From CAVQKZ01 sp963837325 (lineage in GTDB: Bacteria > Actinomycetota > Actinomycetes > Mycobacteriales > Jatrophihabitantaceae): 64,000 bases of DNA. A program made the position numbers and the translations under genes. The notes beneath the pieces are model-generated. The model was not told where the DNA came from. It made no database searches and saw only the letters and a list, made by a program, of their open reading frames with translations. This document shows positions 8,768 through 17,141 of this stretch, in pieces (within the stretch, counting starts at the first letter, position 1; every line of letters starts with the position of its first letter). Location: positions 1,922,001 to 1,986,000 of the forward strand of contig CAWIMV010000001.1 of assembly GCA_963837325.1 (NCBI GenBank), given 5' to 3'.

Positions 8768-8869
8768 GAGTGGTCACTTACGCGTCGAGTGGACACTCCG
8801 TCGAGTGACGTATTTCCATGATCAGAGACGAGGAAAATCGCCGTCTCTCAACCCGCGAATACGTCACTC
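8768..8869. repeat. palindromic repeat element, copy A, with two small satellite palindromes
   Basis: Arms GAGTGACGTATT (8803-8814) and AATACGTCACTC (8858-8869) are perfect inverted repeats. They enclose a second stem AGAGACG/CGTCTCT (8824-8830, 8842-8848). The first ~45 bases match the reverse complement of the element at 38035-38098 with few differences, so this is a dispersed repeat. Immediately upstream are two further short palindromes built on the same GAGTG end: a GAGTG-gt-CACT stretch (8768-8778) and a perfect GAGTG-ga-CACTC (8787-8798). It sits between the IclR gene and efeO and may also end transcription of the former. Confidence 0.75.
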
Positions 8870-8935
8870 AACGCGGTGGGTGAACATTTGGCGAACGGTC
8901 TGTGGACCGGGGACGGAGCACCCGGCCGGGCTGGT

Positions 8936-8941
8936 TAGCAT
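8936..8941 (+). promoter_or_regulatory. -10 box of efeO, leaderless layout
   Basis: TAGCAT ends 6 nt before the GTG at 8948, with no Shine-Dalgarno sequence between. I see no iron-box-like palindrome in the 70 bp upstream. Confidence 0.45.
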
Positions 8942-8947
8942 CGCTGC

Positions 8948-10108
8948 GTGCGCCGGCCCGCCCTCGCCCTTTGCTGCGGCGTACTGGTACTGGCCGGCGG
9001 GGGCTGCGGCAGCGCGACGCAGCCCAACCGTGCGTCCGGCTTCACCCGCATCCACGTATCGGTGAGCGCGTGCGGCACCGGCTGGAGCCATCCGAAAGCC
9101 GGGCCGCAGCGGTTCGTGCTGACCAATTCCGATACCCGCGGGGGCGAGGTGCTGCTCACCGACACCCGCACCGGCGCGGTGTACGCCGACATCGAGCCGC
9201 TGGGGCCGGGTACCCACACCGAGTTGCACGTCGACCTCGGGTCGGGCCGGTACGCGTTCCGCTGCGCGATGGACGACGAGGAAGTCGTCACCGGCCCAAC
9301 CGTCACAATCGCCGGTCGCGCGTCCGGATCGACACCGGCCGTGCTTCCGGTCACCCAGGGCGACCTGATCGCACCGACGAAGGCGTACGAGGCTTACGTC
9401 GCCGGTCAGATCCCGAAGCTGGTCGCACTCACCCGGCCGTTGCGTGCAGCGATCGCTCGCGGTGACCTCGCCGCCGCACGCCGGTCGTGGCTGCCGGCAC
9501 ATGTCGAGTACGAGCGCCTCGGCGCCGCGTACGACGCCTTCGGAGACCGTGCCGCGGCGATCAACGGCCGTCCGACCGGATTCAAAGGCGGCGTGAACGA
9601 CGTCCGGTGGGTTGGCCTGCGCCGGATCGAGTACGGACTCTGGCACGGCCAGCCCGCACGCGCCCTGCTCCCGAAGGCCGACGCATTGCTCGTCGCGGAG
9701 CGGGGCCTCGGAACCGAGTTCGCCACAGCACAGATCGACCCGCTGCAGATTGCGATCCGTGCCCACGAGATCGTCGAGGACGCCCTGCAGTTCGAACTGA
9801 CTGGCCAGAGCGACTACGGCAGCGGATCAAGCCTCGCCACCGTACGGGCCAACCTCGAAGGGACCCGGGTCGTGCTCAAGATCCTTGATCCGCTGCTCCG
9901 GCCTCGGTACTCAGCCCAGGTACGGCTGGCCACTCGCCTGAGCCGGACCGAGAACGACCTGGACGCCGTGCGGCGGGCGGACGGGACTTGGCCGGCCGTC
10001 CAGGCACTCAACCGCGGGCAGCGCGAGCAACTCGACGCCGACGTCAGCGACCTGAGCGAACTGCTCGCCCCGGTCGCGTCGATACTCGAACCGAGGCGCG
10101 CCTCATGA
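8948..10108 (+). CDS. efeO: EfeO-type iron uptake protein (cupredoxin-like plus M75/imelysin domain)
   Basis: In EfeUOB systems EfeO is the exported iron-binding component that delivers iron to the EfeU permease. The 386-residue protein starts with a short secretion signal (about residues 1-20) ending at a Cys in an LAGGGC context, which could be a degenerate lipobox. A cupredoxin-like domain follows (about 35-125), then an M75 domain (about 135-380) that contains a HEIVED block resembling the metal-site HxxxE region. The stop overlaps the efeB start in an ATGA arrangement. No efeU permease lies next to it in this window, so the system is either split or incomplete. Confidence 0.87.
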   Translation: MRRPALALCCGVLVLAGGGCGSATQPNRASGFTRIHVSVSACGTGWSHPKAGPQRFVLTNSDTRGGEVLLTDTRTGAVYADIEPLGPGTHTELHVDLGSGRYAFRCAMDDEEVVTGPTVTIAGRASGSTPAVLPVTQGDLIAPTKAYEAYVAGQIPKLVALTRPLRAAIARGDLAAARRSWLPAHVEYERLGAAYDAFGDRAAAINGRPTGFKGGVNDVRWVGLRRIEYGLWHGQPARALLPKADALLVAERGLGTEFATAQIDPLQIAIRAHEIVEDALQFELTGQSDYGSGSSLATVRANLEGTRVVLKILDPLLRPRYSAQVRLATRLSRTENDLDAVRRADGTWPAVQALNRGQREQLDADVSDLSELLAPVASILEPRRAS

Positions 10109-11352
10109 CCGCCGACCACCGCGCGACGAACATCGAACGTCGTCGATTCCTGCAGGGCGCCGCGGCCGCAGTCGGCGGCGCCGCGGTGGGCGCTGTGGGC
10201 ACCGCCGCGACGAGCCGACCGGCCAGAGCCGATCCCGTCCGCGACGCTGATCGGCGGTTCGCGTTCCACGGGTTGCACCAGGCCGGCATCGTGACCGAGC
10301 GCCAGTCCCGAGCCGCGTTCGTCGCCTTCGACGTCACAGCGCATGACCGCGGCGAGCTGACCGACCTGGCGCGCGCGTTGACGCAGCGGGCCCGGTTCCT
10401 GACCGGCGGAGGCACTCCGCCCGACCTCGGCATCTCGGCGCCGCCCCCGGATTCCGGTTTGCTGGGGCCGACCGCGCCTCCCGGCGGCCTGACGGTGACG
10501 CTCAGCGCCGGGGCCTCGCTGTTCGACGACCGGTTCGGGCTCGCCGCCCGCAAGCCGAAGCGGTTGCGGGCTATGGACGTGTTCCCCGACGACAACCTGG
10601 ACCCCGCGCGCTGCGGGGGCGACCTGTTGGTGCAGATCTGCGCCGACGACGCGGACACTGTGCTGCACGCGCTGCGCGACCTCACCCGACACACCCGCGG
10701 TGGAATGCAGCCGCGGTGGCGCCTCGAGGGATTCAACGGACCACCGCGACCCACCGGCGCCCCGCGCAACCTTCTCGGCTTCAAGGACGGCACGGCGAAC
10801 CCGACAGTGACCGATCACGCCGTCATGGACCGCTTGATCTGGGTGCAGCCGGGTTCGGCCGAGCCGGCGTGGGCGACGGGAGGCAGCTACCAGGTCGTGC
10901 GGGTCATCCGCATGCTGGTGGAGTTCTGGGACCGGGTCACACTCTCCGAGCAGGAGCGGATGATCGGCCGGCGCCGGGACACCGGGGCGCCGCTGTCCGG
11001 AAACACGGAGGCCGACGAGCCGAATTACACCGACGATCCGCGAGGCGCCACCATCCCGCTGAACGCGCACATTCGATTGGCCAATCCCCGCACGCCACGC
11101 ACCGACTCGAGCCAGCTGCTACGGCGCAGCTACAACTACGACGCCGGCATCGACGCCAACGGCAACCTCGATATGGGACTGATCTTCAGCTGCTTCCAGC
11201 AGGACCTGGACCGGCAGTTCGCCGCGGTGCAGCAGCGACTGTCCGGCGAGCCGCTCGCCGACTACGTCTCGCCGGTGGCGGGCGGGTACTTCTTCGCCCT
11301 GCCCGGCGTGCGTAACGCCTCGGACTGGTATGGCCGGCCCCTGCTTACCTGA
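10105..11352 (+). CDS. efeB: EfeB-type deferrochelatase / Dyp peroxidase, Tat-exported
   Basis: EfeB is a heme-dependent Dyp-type peroxidase that helps release or oxidise iron outside the cytoplasmic membrane. With the ATG at 10105 it has 415 residues. A twin-arginine signal RRRFLQG lies at residues 12-18, and a PARA cleavage site near 41 is consistent with folded, cofactor-loaded export. The Dyp signature GxxDG is GFKDG at 225-229, with Asp228 as the predicted catalytic acid. The C-terminal part has RRSYNYD and FSCFQQD blocks common to EfeB proteins. It overlaps efeO by 4 bp. Confidence 0.92.
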   Translation: MTADHRATNIERRRFLQGAAAAVGGAAVGAVGTAATSRPARADPVRDADRRFAFHGLHQAGIVTERQSRAAFVAFDVTAHDRGELTDLARALTQRARFLTGGGTPPDLGISAPPPDSGLLGPTAPPGGLTVTLSAGASLFDDRFGLAARKPKRLRAMDVFPDDNLDPARCGGDLLVQICADDADTVLHALRDLTRHTRGGMQPRWRLEGFNGPPRPTGAPRNLLGFKDGTANPTVTDHAVMDRLIWVQPGSAEPAWATGGSYQVVRVIRMLVEFWDRVTLSEQERMIGRRRDTGAPLSGNTEADEPNYTDDPRGATIPLNAHIRLANPRTPRTDSSQLLRRSYNYDAGIDANGNLDMGLIFSCFQQDLDRQFAAVQQRLSGEPLADYVSPVAGGYFFALPGVRNASDWYGRPLLT

Positions 11353-11397
11353 CCTCACGCGGTGCCCGCAGCGCCAGGTGATCGGCCGTCGTGGAGC

Positions 11398-11419
11398 GTT
11401 CATTCAGCATTCATCGCCG
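11398..11419 (+). promoter_or_regulatory. Pho-box-like direct repeat upstream of the secreted phosphoesterase
   Basis: Two successive 11-nt units, GTTCATTCAGC and ATTCATCGCCG, put the TTCAT core in register at the 11-nt spacing used by actinobacterial PhoP-type PHO boxes (GTTCACC-like units). The site is about 110 bp before the GTG of a secreted phosphoesterase, a normal PhoP target class. It was recognised by eye, so a chance match is possible. Confidence 0.5.
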
Positions 11420-11529
11420 GGCCAGGCTCGCGACGACAGTCGCGACAAGGGTCTTGGCATGACAGACCAAGTGCCCGGGCATGCCTACCATCTCGGGATG
11501 CCGCATCCACTGAACGAGAGGAAGCCACT

Positions 11530-13176
11530 GTGCTGATCCGAGCGCACCGGCGTCGAACGCTCGCTGCTGTTGTCGTGGCCACCGCCGCGGCCGTCGGGAT
11601 GATCGCCGCCAGTTCCGGCAGTGCGACGTCATCGGCTGTGAAGCCAACTGCGAACCGATCCGGCATCACCGCCAGCCCGATCAAGCATCTGGTCGTGCTC
11701 TTCGACGAGAACATCTCCTTCGACCACTACTTCGGCACCTACCCGAAGGCCAAGAACACCGACGGCACGAAGTTCTACGCCTCGTCGCGCACCCCGAGGG
11801 TGAACAACCTGATCACCTCGCACCTGCTCACCAGCAACCCGAACCTGTACTACCCCAGCCGGCTCACTGCCTCGCAGGCCCTCACCTGCGACCAGAACCA
11901 CGGCTACACGGCGGAGCAGAAGGCTTACGACGGCGGCAAGATGGACAAGTTCGTCCAGAACGTCAGCGTCGACACCTGCAGCGGTCAGCCGGTGATGTTC
12001 GGGGCTCCGGGTCTGACGATGGACTACTACGACGGCAATACGGTCACCGGACTGTGGAACTACGCCCAGCAGTACGCGATGTCGGACAACTCTTTCAGCA
12101 GCGTCTTCGGGCCTTCGACGCCGGGCGCACTCAACCTCATCGCCGGCCAGACCCACGGGTTCCGCGCCGTGACCTCCGTGACGCATCAGCCGACGTCGGA
12201 CTCCTATGCCGTGGTCGCGCCCGATACCAACGGCGTCGGCACCGTCATCAATGACCCGGACCCTGCCTACGACGACTGCTCTGACAGCAACCACACCTCG
12301 ACCAACAATCTCGCCGCTGCGACCGGGCGCAACGTAGGCAACCTGCTCAACGACCGCGGCGTGACCTGGGGCTGGTTCCAGGGCGGCTTCCGCCCGACCA
12401 CACCAGCCAGCGGCTCGACGCAGTTCGCAGTGTGCGGGGCCAAGCACAACAACATCGGCGGCAACTCGGTTGTGGACTACAGCCCGCACCACAACCCCTT
12501 CGCCTACTACGCCTCGACGGCCAACCCGCACCACCTGCCGCCGTCGTCGGTGGCCCGGATCGGCAAGACCGACCGAGCCAACCACCAGTACGACCTCACC
12601 GACTTCAGCCGGGCACTGAAAACCAACCACCTGCCGGCCGTCAGCTTCCTCAAGGCCGCCTCGTACCAGGACGGCCACGCCGGCTACTCCGACCCGATCG
12701 ACGAGCAGCACTTCCTGGTGAACCAGATCAACGCGCTACAGCAGTCCAAGCAGTGGTCCGGTACGGCCGTCGTCATTGCCTACGACGACTCCGACGGCTG
12801 GTACGACCACGTGCCAGCCAAGATCAAGAATGCATCTCACACGGCTTTGGACGACACGATCTGCGCCAGCTCGACTGCGCCGGTCGCGGGCGGGTACCAG
12901 GATCGGTGCGGGCCCGGGCCGCGGATGCCGTTGCTGGTCATCTCGCCCTACGCAAAGACGAATTTCGTGAGCCATGCCGCGACCGAGCAGGCGTCGATCA
13001 CCAAGTTCATCGAGGACAACTGGTTCACCGGTCGCATCGGGGACTCCTCGTACGACGCGCACGACGGGAGGCTGAATTCCCTGTTCGACTTCACCCAGTC
13101 CAACAACAAGCAGGTGTTGCTCAAGGAGAACGGCGCGATTGCCTCGATCAACCCGATCCACAAACCCCGGCACTAG
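11530..13176 (+). CDS. secreted phosphoesterase (phospholipase C / acid phosphatase family)
   Basis: This belongs to the family that includes bacterial phospholipases C and AcpA-type acid phosphatases, which release phosphate from organic esters outside the cell. The 548-residue protein begins with a positively charged signal peptide (RAHRRR, then a hydrophobic stretch to about residue 30). The family signature ENxSFDHYFG appears as E60-N61-I62-S63-F64-D65-H66. Conserved metal-site candidates follow in DDSDGWYDH and GPRMPLLVISPYA. The GTG at 11530 has a GAGAGGAAG ribosome site. A Pho-box-like repeat lies upstream and a strong terminator follows, so the gene is probably monocistronic and phosphate-regulated. 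The exact substrate is unknown. Confidence 0.85.
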   Translation: MLIRAHRRRTLAAVVVATAAAVGMIAASSGSATSSAVKPTANRSGITASPIKHLVVLFDENISFDHYFGTYPKAKNTDGTKFYASSRTPRVNNLITSHLLTSNPNLYYPSRLTASQALTCDQNHGYTAEQKAYDGGKMDKFVQNVSVDTCSGQPVMFGAPGLTMDYYDGNTVTGLWNYAQQYAMSDNSFSSVFGPSTPGALNLIAGQTHGFRAVTSVTHQPTSDSYAVVAPDTNGVGTVINDPDPAYDDCSDSNHTSTNNLAAATGRNVGNLLNDRGVTWGWFQGGFRPTTPASGSTQFAVCGAKHNNIGGNSVVDYSPHHNPFAYYASTANPHHLPPSSVARIGKTDRANHQYDLTDFSRALKTNHLPAVSFLKAASYQDGHAGYSDPIDEQHFLVNQINALQQSKQWSGTAVVIAYDDSDGWYDHVPAKIKNASHTALDDTICASSTAPVAGGYQDRCGPGPRMPLLVISPYAKTNFVSHAATEQASITKFIEDNWFTGRIGDSSYDAHDGRLNSLFDFTQSNNKQVLLKENGAIASINPIHKPRH

Positions 13177-13192
13177 CAGCCGCGCTTGACCA

Positions 13193-13222
13193 CGGGAGCC
13201 CCGGATCTGTCCGGGGCTCCCG
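13193..13222 (+). terminator. strong hairpin after the phosphoesterase gene
   Basis: Perfect 13-bp stem (13193-13205 with 13210-13222), CGGGAGCCCCGGA, around a TCTG loop, 17 bp after the stop codon. No poly-U tail. Confidence 0.8.
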
Positions 13223-13279
13223 CCACATGTCGGCCGCCGGGGTTAGGGTCGTCCCATCGGCGGCGCGGGAGGCGATGCG

Positions 13280-14500
13280 GTGCGAGGCGACGAGGCTCGC
13301 GATGCAGGCGGGTTGCTCGGCACGGCTCTGGGCGACATCGCCGAGATCGTCCGCGACGTGCACAAGGCCCTGGCCGCACGGCTGTTCGGCCTGGTCGGCC
13401 CGCCCGCACTGCCGGCCAGGCTGCTCCACGACGGCATCTCGGCCATCGCCTACACCTCCACCCGAGCGGGCGTGCGGCTTATCCCGGCTGCGGTGGGCCT
13501 GGTCGCGGCCAGCCGCATCGATCCGGCTGCGCCCTCACTGCACGAGGATCCCCGTGGCCGGTTCGCGCTGGGCGCGCTCAACGGCTTCTGGGGCGATCGG
13601 TTGGCCGACCAGCGGCCGGCGCTGGCCCAGGACATGCGCATCCGCGTCCACGGTGGGCGGCTGCGACGGGTACCCGCCAATGTCGTTTACGACGTCGCCG
13701 ACACCGCTACCGGACGCGTCATCGTGTTCCTGCACGGATTGTGCGAGAGCGACCTGTCCTGGAGCTTCCAGGCCGCCCGCACGTGGGGCGATCGCAGCGT
13801 GACGTACGGCTCGCTGCTGCGCGACGAACGCGACTGGACGCCGCTGTACGTCTCGTTCAACTCGGGGCTGCACATCTCCGCCAACGGTCGGGAACTCGCT
13901 GAGCAGCTCGACGAGTTGGTGCGACTCTGGCCGGTCCCGGTCACCGAGTTGACCATCGTCGGCCACTCCATGGGTGGGCTGGTGGCCCGCAGCGCGGCAC
14001 ATCAGGCCGCCGACCTGGGACAGCCGTGGGTCGCCGCCCTACGGCACGTCGTCGGCCTCGGCGCCCCGCACCTGGGTGCGCCGCTGGAGCGAGCCGTGAA
14101 CAAGGGGACCCGACGCTTGGCCGAACTGCCCGAGACCCGACCATTCGCCACCTGGCTCAACCGGCGCAGCGTCGGGATCAAGGATCTGCGCCACGGCGCG
14201 CTGGTCGAGGCCGACTGGTCCGGGTTCGATCCAGAAGACCACATCGACAACTGCACCGAGCTCGCCTTCCTCCCCGAGGTCGCCTACTACTCGGTATGCG
14301 CGACGCTCAGCCGCGCACCCGAGAGCCGGTTCCCCTTTCTCGGCGACCTGCTGGTCGATCACTCGAGCGCCACGGGGAACGGGCCGCGGCGTCGTCTGGA
14401 GTTCGAGGTCGAGCGCTCGCTGCACCTCGGTGGCAAGCACCACTTCCATCTGCTCGGCGACCCGGTGATCTACCAGCACCTGCGGGACTGGCTCGGGTAG
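13280..14500 (+). CDS. alpha/beta hydrolase, PGAP1/lipase-like
   Basis: This 406-residue protein has a helical N-terminal region (about 1-130) followed by a lipase-type alpha/beta hydrolase fold. The oxyanion strand is VIVFLHGL. The nucleophile elbow is GHSMGG at 228-233 with Ser230, Asp is likely in LLVDHSS, and His is in the HHFHLLGD block near the C-terminus. This layout resembles PGAP1-like and triacylglycerol-lipase-like hydrolases in actinobacteria. The GTG at 13280 was chosen because it follows the terminator at a sensible distance. No signal peptide is visible. The substrate is unknown. It probably heads a short operon with the SDR gene 12 bp downstream. Confidence 0.8.
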   Translation: MRGDEARDAGGLLGTALGDIAEIVRDVHKALAARLFGLVGPPALPARLLHDGISAIAYTSTRAGVRLIPAAVGLVAASRIDPAAPSLHEDPRGRFALGALNGFWGDRLADQRPALAQDMRIRVHGGRLRRVPANVVYDVADTATGRVIVFLHGLCESDLSWSFQAARTWGDRSVTYGSLLRDERDWTPLYVSFNSGLHISANGRELAEQLDELVRLWPVPVTELTIVGHSMGGLVARSAAHQAADLGQPWVAALRHVVGLGAPHLGAPLERAVNKGTRRLAELPETRPFATWLNRRSVGIKDLRHGALVEADWSGFDPEDHIDNCTELAFLPEVAYYSVCATLSRAPESRFPFLGDLLVDHSSATGNGPRRRLEFEVERSLHLGGKHHFHLLGDPVIYQHLRDWLG

Positions 14501-14512
14501 GGCAGCGCGGTC

Positions 14513-15196
14513 ATGTCAGATTTCGACGGACGACAGGTCGTAGTCATCGGTGCCGGTGGTGCGCTCGGCGCGGAGCTGGCGAACGCGTACGTCGCGGCCG
14601 GCGCCACGGTCCTCGGCTTGGACCGGGTCGTGCCGGATGCCGCACGACAGCTTGACCGGGTTGCCTATCGCGCGGTCGACGTCCTCGACGACGCGGGCCT
14701 CGCGGCGGCCTTCGACGACGCTCCCCCGCCCTGGGCGGTCGTCAACGTCGTGGGCGGCTTCGCCGGCCACCGGCCGCTCCCGGACCTCGACGCGGACGAG
14801 CTCAAGACGCAGCTGATGCTCAACCTCGCCAGCGCCGCGTTGATCACCAAGCACTCGCTGCGGCGCATGACGGCGACCGGCCAGGGGCGGCTCGTGCACA
14901 CCGCCAGCCGAGTGGCGCTCGTCAGCGAGGGCTCCAACTTCGCCTACTCGGTCAGCAAGCTCGGGGTGCTGCACCTGGTCGAGATGGCCGCGGCCGAGAC
15001 CCACGGCACCGGCATCACGGTCAACGCGGTGATACCGAGCATCATGGACACGCCCGCTAACCGTGCGGCCATGCCCGACGCGCCGCACGAGCGCTGGCCG
15101 AAGGTCGAGGACGTCGCGGCCGTGTACCTGTTCCTGACCTCACCGGCCGCGAAGCTGGTGTCGGGCGCCGCCGTACCGGTGTACGGACTGAGCTAG
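14513..15196 (+). CDS. short-chain dehydrogenase/reductase
   Basis: This is a classical-size SDR of 227 residues. The cofactor motif is an atypical GAGGALGAE (residues 13-21) in place of TGxxxGxG. The active-site Tyr145-x3-Lys149 (YSVSK) and a Ser about 13 residues earlier (HTASRVAL) are present. The usual NAG motif is replaced by NVVGGFAG. The acidic residue after beta-2 (GLDR) suggests NAD preference. The substrate is not deducible. It is 12 bp downstream of the lipase-like gene and 25 bp upstream of a cupin gene, so the three may form one unit. Confidence 0.85.
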   Translation: MSDFDGRQVVVIGAGGALGAELANAYVAAGATVLGLDRVVPDAARQLDRVAYRAVDVLDDAGLAAAFDDAPPPWAVVNVVGGFAGHRPLPDLDADELKTQLMLNLASAALITKHSLRRMTATGQGRLVHTASRVALVSEGSNFAYSVSKLGVLHLVEMAAAETHGTGITVNAVIPSIMDTPANRAAMPDAPHERWPKVEDVAAVYLFLTSPAAKLVSGAAVPVYGLS

Positions 15197-15221
15197 CGCG
15201 GTGGTGTGGTGAGATCGCCGC

Positions 15222-15629
15222 ATGGACGGTTTTCACGAGCGGCTGCACCACGTCGCCGGTGACGCCCTGGTCAGCGACACTGCGCAGTCCCGCGGCATGC
15301 GGCGGCTCGAGGCGATCAGCGGCAAGTCGGTCGGCTCGCAGCGGCTATGGATGGGGCAGACGCACGTGTCGCCGTCATCTCGATCCGGCGACCACCACCA
15401 CGGCGAGTCCGAGACGGCCATCTATGTCGTCGCCGGCAACCCGGTGTTCGTCTTCCTCGAAGGCGGACGGGAGCGACGGCTGGAGGCTGGGCCGGGCGAC
15501 TACGTCTTCGTTCCGCCGTTCGTGCCGCATCGGGAGGAAAACCCGTCGCCGAGCGACGAGGCGGTGGTCGTGATCGCACGCACGACCCAGGAAGCGATCG
15601 TCGTCAACCTGGATTCACTGGCGCCGTAG
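15222..15629 (+). CDS. small single-domain cupin
   Basis: This is a 135-residue cupin. The first motif lies around GDHHHGESETAIYVVAG (residues 57-73), with three histidines and a glutamate as candidate metal ligands. The second motif is PGDYVFVPPFVPHREEN (about 91-107), with a ligand His. Such proteins include small metal-dependent isomerases and dioxygenases and ligand-binding proteins. No substrate is indicated. The ATG at 15222 is 25 bp after the SDR gene. Confidence 0.8.
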   Translation: MDGFHERLHHVAGDALVSDTAQSRGMRRLEAISGKSVGSQRLWMGQTHVSPSSRSGDHHHGESETAIYVVAGNPVFVFLEGGRERRLEAGPGDYVFVPPFVPHREENPSPSDEAVVVIARTTQEAIVVNLDSLAP

Positions 15630-15673
15630 CCTCTCCGGCACGACGACGAGGAGATTGCCGCGTTCGACGACCG

Positions 15674-15693
15674 CTGAGCCTGAGCCGGCTCAG
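15674..15693. terminator. weak hairpin between convergent cupin and FNT genes
   Basis: CTGAGCC (15674-15680) can pair with GGCTCAG (15687-15693). The inner bases also form a 14-bp palindrome, CTGAGCCGGCTCAG (15680-15693). It overlaps the stop of the FNT gene, so its role in termination is uncertain. Confidence 0.3.
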
Positions 15694-16481
15694 TCGGCGT
15701 CGGGTGAGCGGGACTCAGCGACCCGATGAGGTACCCGCAGCAACCGCACCGACGTCACCAGCACGATTCCGCCGATGACGTTGCCCACTGCCGACCAGCC
15801 CAGCGCGCTCAGCCAGTCGAGGTAGCCGAACGGCGCCCCGGCGATGAGTGCCGCGAACATGAACAGCGAGTCGAGCACGCAGTGGAACAGTTGTCCGGCG
15901 GCGAGTATCGCCCCGAAGAGCACAGCCGGCACCAGCTGCACACCCAAACTCTCGGTCGACTGCTGCATGCGGGTCAACAGGGTGATGACGGCGCCGGCCA
16001 GTACGGCGAGGGCCAGCGAGCGCAGCGAGACCCCGAGGTCGGCGTAGTGCGCGCCCGCCTTGACCGCCTCCGCTTTGAGGTCGGGCCGGGCGGTGATCAC
16101 GAGCCAGGCGATGATCCAACCGCCGACCAGGTTCCCGGCCAGGGTCGAGGCCCAGAGCCGAGCCAACGCCGTGGGGCTGCTCTTGCCGGCGACGACGGTG
16201 GTTACCGGAACCAGGAAGTTCTCGGTGAACAGCTCGCTGCGGGCCAGCAGCAGGGCGACGAAGCCGACAGAGAAGGCCAGCCCGGCCAGCAGCACGTTGT
16301 GGGTGACGTGCTCGACGAGCAGATATGCGAACACCCCGACGCCGACGTCGATGCCGCCGAGCAGCCCGGTTGAGACGAGGGCCAGCATCGGCCGGGCCAG
16401 CCGCACCTCGCCTTCGTCGACGATGCGGTCGAAGGCGTCTTCGAGTTCCGGTTCGGGGACGTCGGGTGCATCGGTGCTCAT
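15690..16481 (-). CDS. formate/nitrite transporter (FNT) family protein, YfdC-like
   Basis: FNT proteins are pentameric channels for small monovalent anions such as formate, nitrite and hydrosulfide. The 263-residue product has an acidic N-terminal tail and about six membrane helices. A family motif SELFTEN lies after the second helix and an AGNLVGGW block in the middle. Sequences of this subfamily (YfdC type) have no established substrate. The ATG at 16481 follows a GAGGTCACC ribosome site. The frame is open further upstream but lacks a better start. It stands alone, convergent with the cupin gene. Confidence 0.82.
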   Translation of the reverse strand: MSTDAPDVPEPELEDAFDRIVDEGEVRLARPMLALVSTGLLGGIDVGVGVFAYLLVEHVTHNVLLAGLAFSVGFVALLLARSELFTENFLVPVTTVVAGKSSPTALARLWASTLAGNLVGGWIIAWLVITARPDLKAEAVKAGAHYADLGVSLRSLALAVLAGAVITLLTRMQQSTESLGVQLVPAVLFGAILAAGQLFHCVLDSLFMFAALIAGAPFGYLDWLSALGWSAVGNVIGGIVLVTSVRLLRVPHRVAESRSPDAD

Positions 16482-16607
16482 GGTGACCTCGATTCCGGGC
16501 TGCTCGATCGGGAGTCGGGGTCGCCGAGCCTGGTCGAGATTACCCGAGCCGCCGGCGTTGATCACCGCTTCGAGGTCGAGTGCACCGGCACCACGCGGGG
16601 CCCAGCC

Positions 16608-17084
16608 TCAGAACGGCGGCGGACCGAGGATCGCTATGGCGTGGGTACGCTCCGCCGACTGCCGGACCCGGTCGAAATCGATGCGACCGCTCGGCTGGTC
16701 CTGGCTGGTCGGCTCGCTTGCGCCCCGATAGAACTCCTCGCCGTTGCCAGGGGTCTGCAGGCACAGCATGCGGGCCGTCGGCGAAGTCACCAGGAACGCG
16801 TGGGCAAGACCGCGGGGAATGACAGCAATACCGCCGGCGCTGAGCGGACGGTCTTCATCGCCCACCCGAAGCCGGATCTCGCCGTCGAGCATGATGAAGG
16901 TCTCCTCGGCATCCGGGTGCAGGTGCAGCGGCGTGGCCTTGCCCGCGTCGAGGTAGTCCTCGAACACCAGGAATTGGCCGCCGGTCTCGGCAGCCGTCGC
17001 CAGCCAGGTGTGCACGCCGCCGCCGAAGAACCAGCGCCGTTCGCCTTCGCCGCGCTCTCGCACAGTCGCTTGCCGCATCGTCAT
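16608..17084 (-). CDS. cupin protein (quercetinase-like small cupin)
   Basis: This 158-residue single cupin has metal ligands in a HLHPDAEETFIMLDGE motif (about residues 53-68) and a second motif around IPRGLAHAF (about 88-96). Similar cupins are often annotated as quercetin 2,3-dioxygenase-like, but no activity can be assigned here. It is transcribed divergently from a TetR-family regulator. A perfect palindrome lies in the 57-bp gap, so it is very probably the regulator's target. Confidence 0.8.
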   Translation of the reverse strand: MTMRQATVRERGEGERRWFFGGGVHTWLATAAETGGQFLVFEDYLDAGKATPLHLHPDAEETFIMLDGEIRLRVGDEDRPLSAGGIAVIPRGLAHAFLVTSPTARMLCLQTPGNGEEFYRGASEPTSQDQPSGRIDFDRVRQSAERTHAIAILGPPPF

Positions 17085-17107
17085 GGCTGGCTCCTCTAGA
17101 GGCTTCG

Positions 17108-17123
17108 TGGTACTTGAGTACCA
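17108..17123. promoter_or_regulatory. probable TetR operator
   Basis: Perfect inverted repeat TGGTACT-tg-AGTACCA in the short gap between the divergent cupin and TetR-family genes. Size and position fit a TetR dimer site blocking both promoters. Confidence 0.65.
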
Positions 17124-17141
17124 TGATGAGATTACGATACC

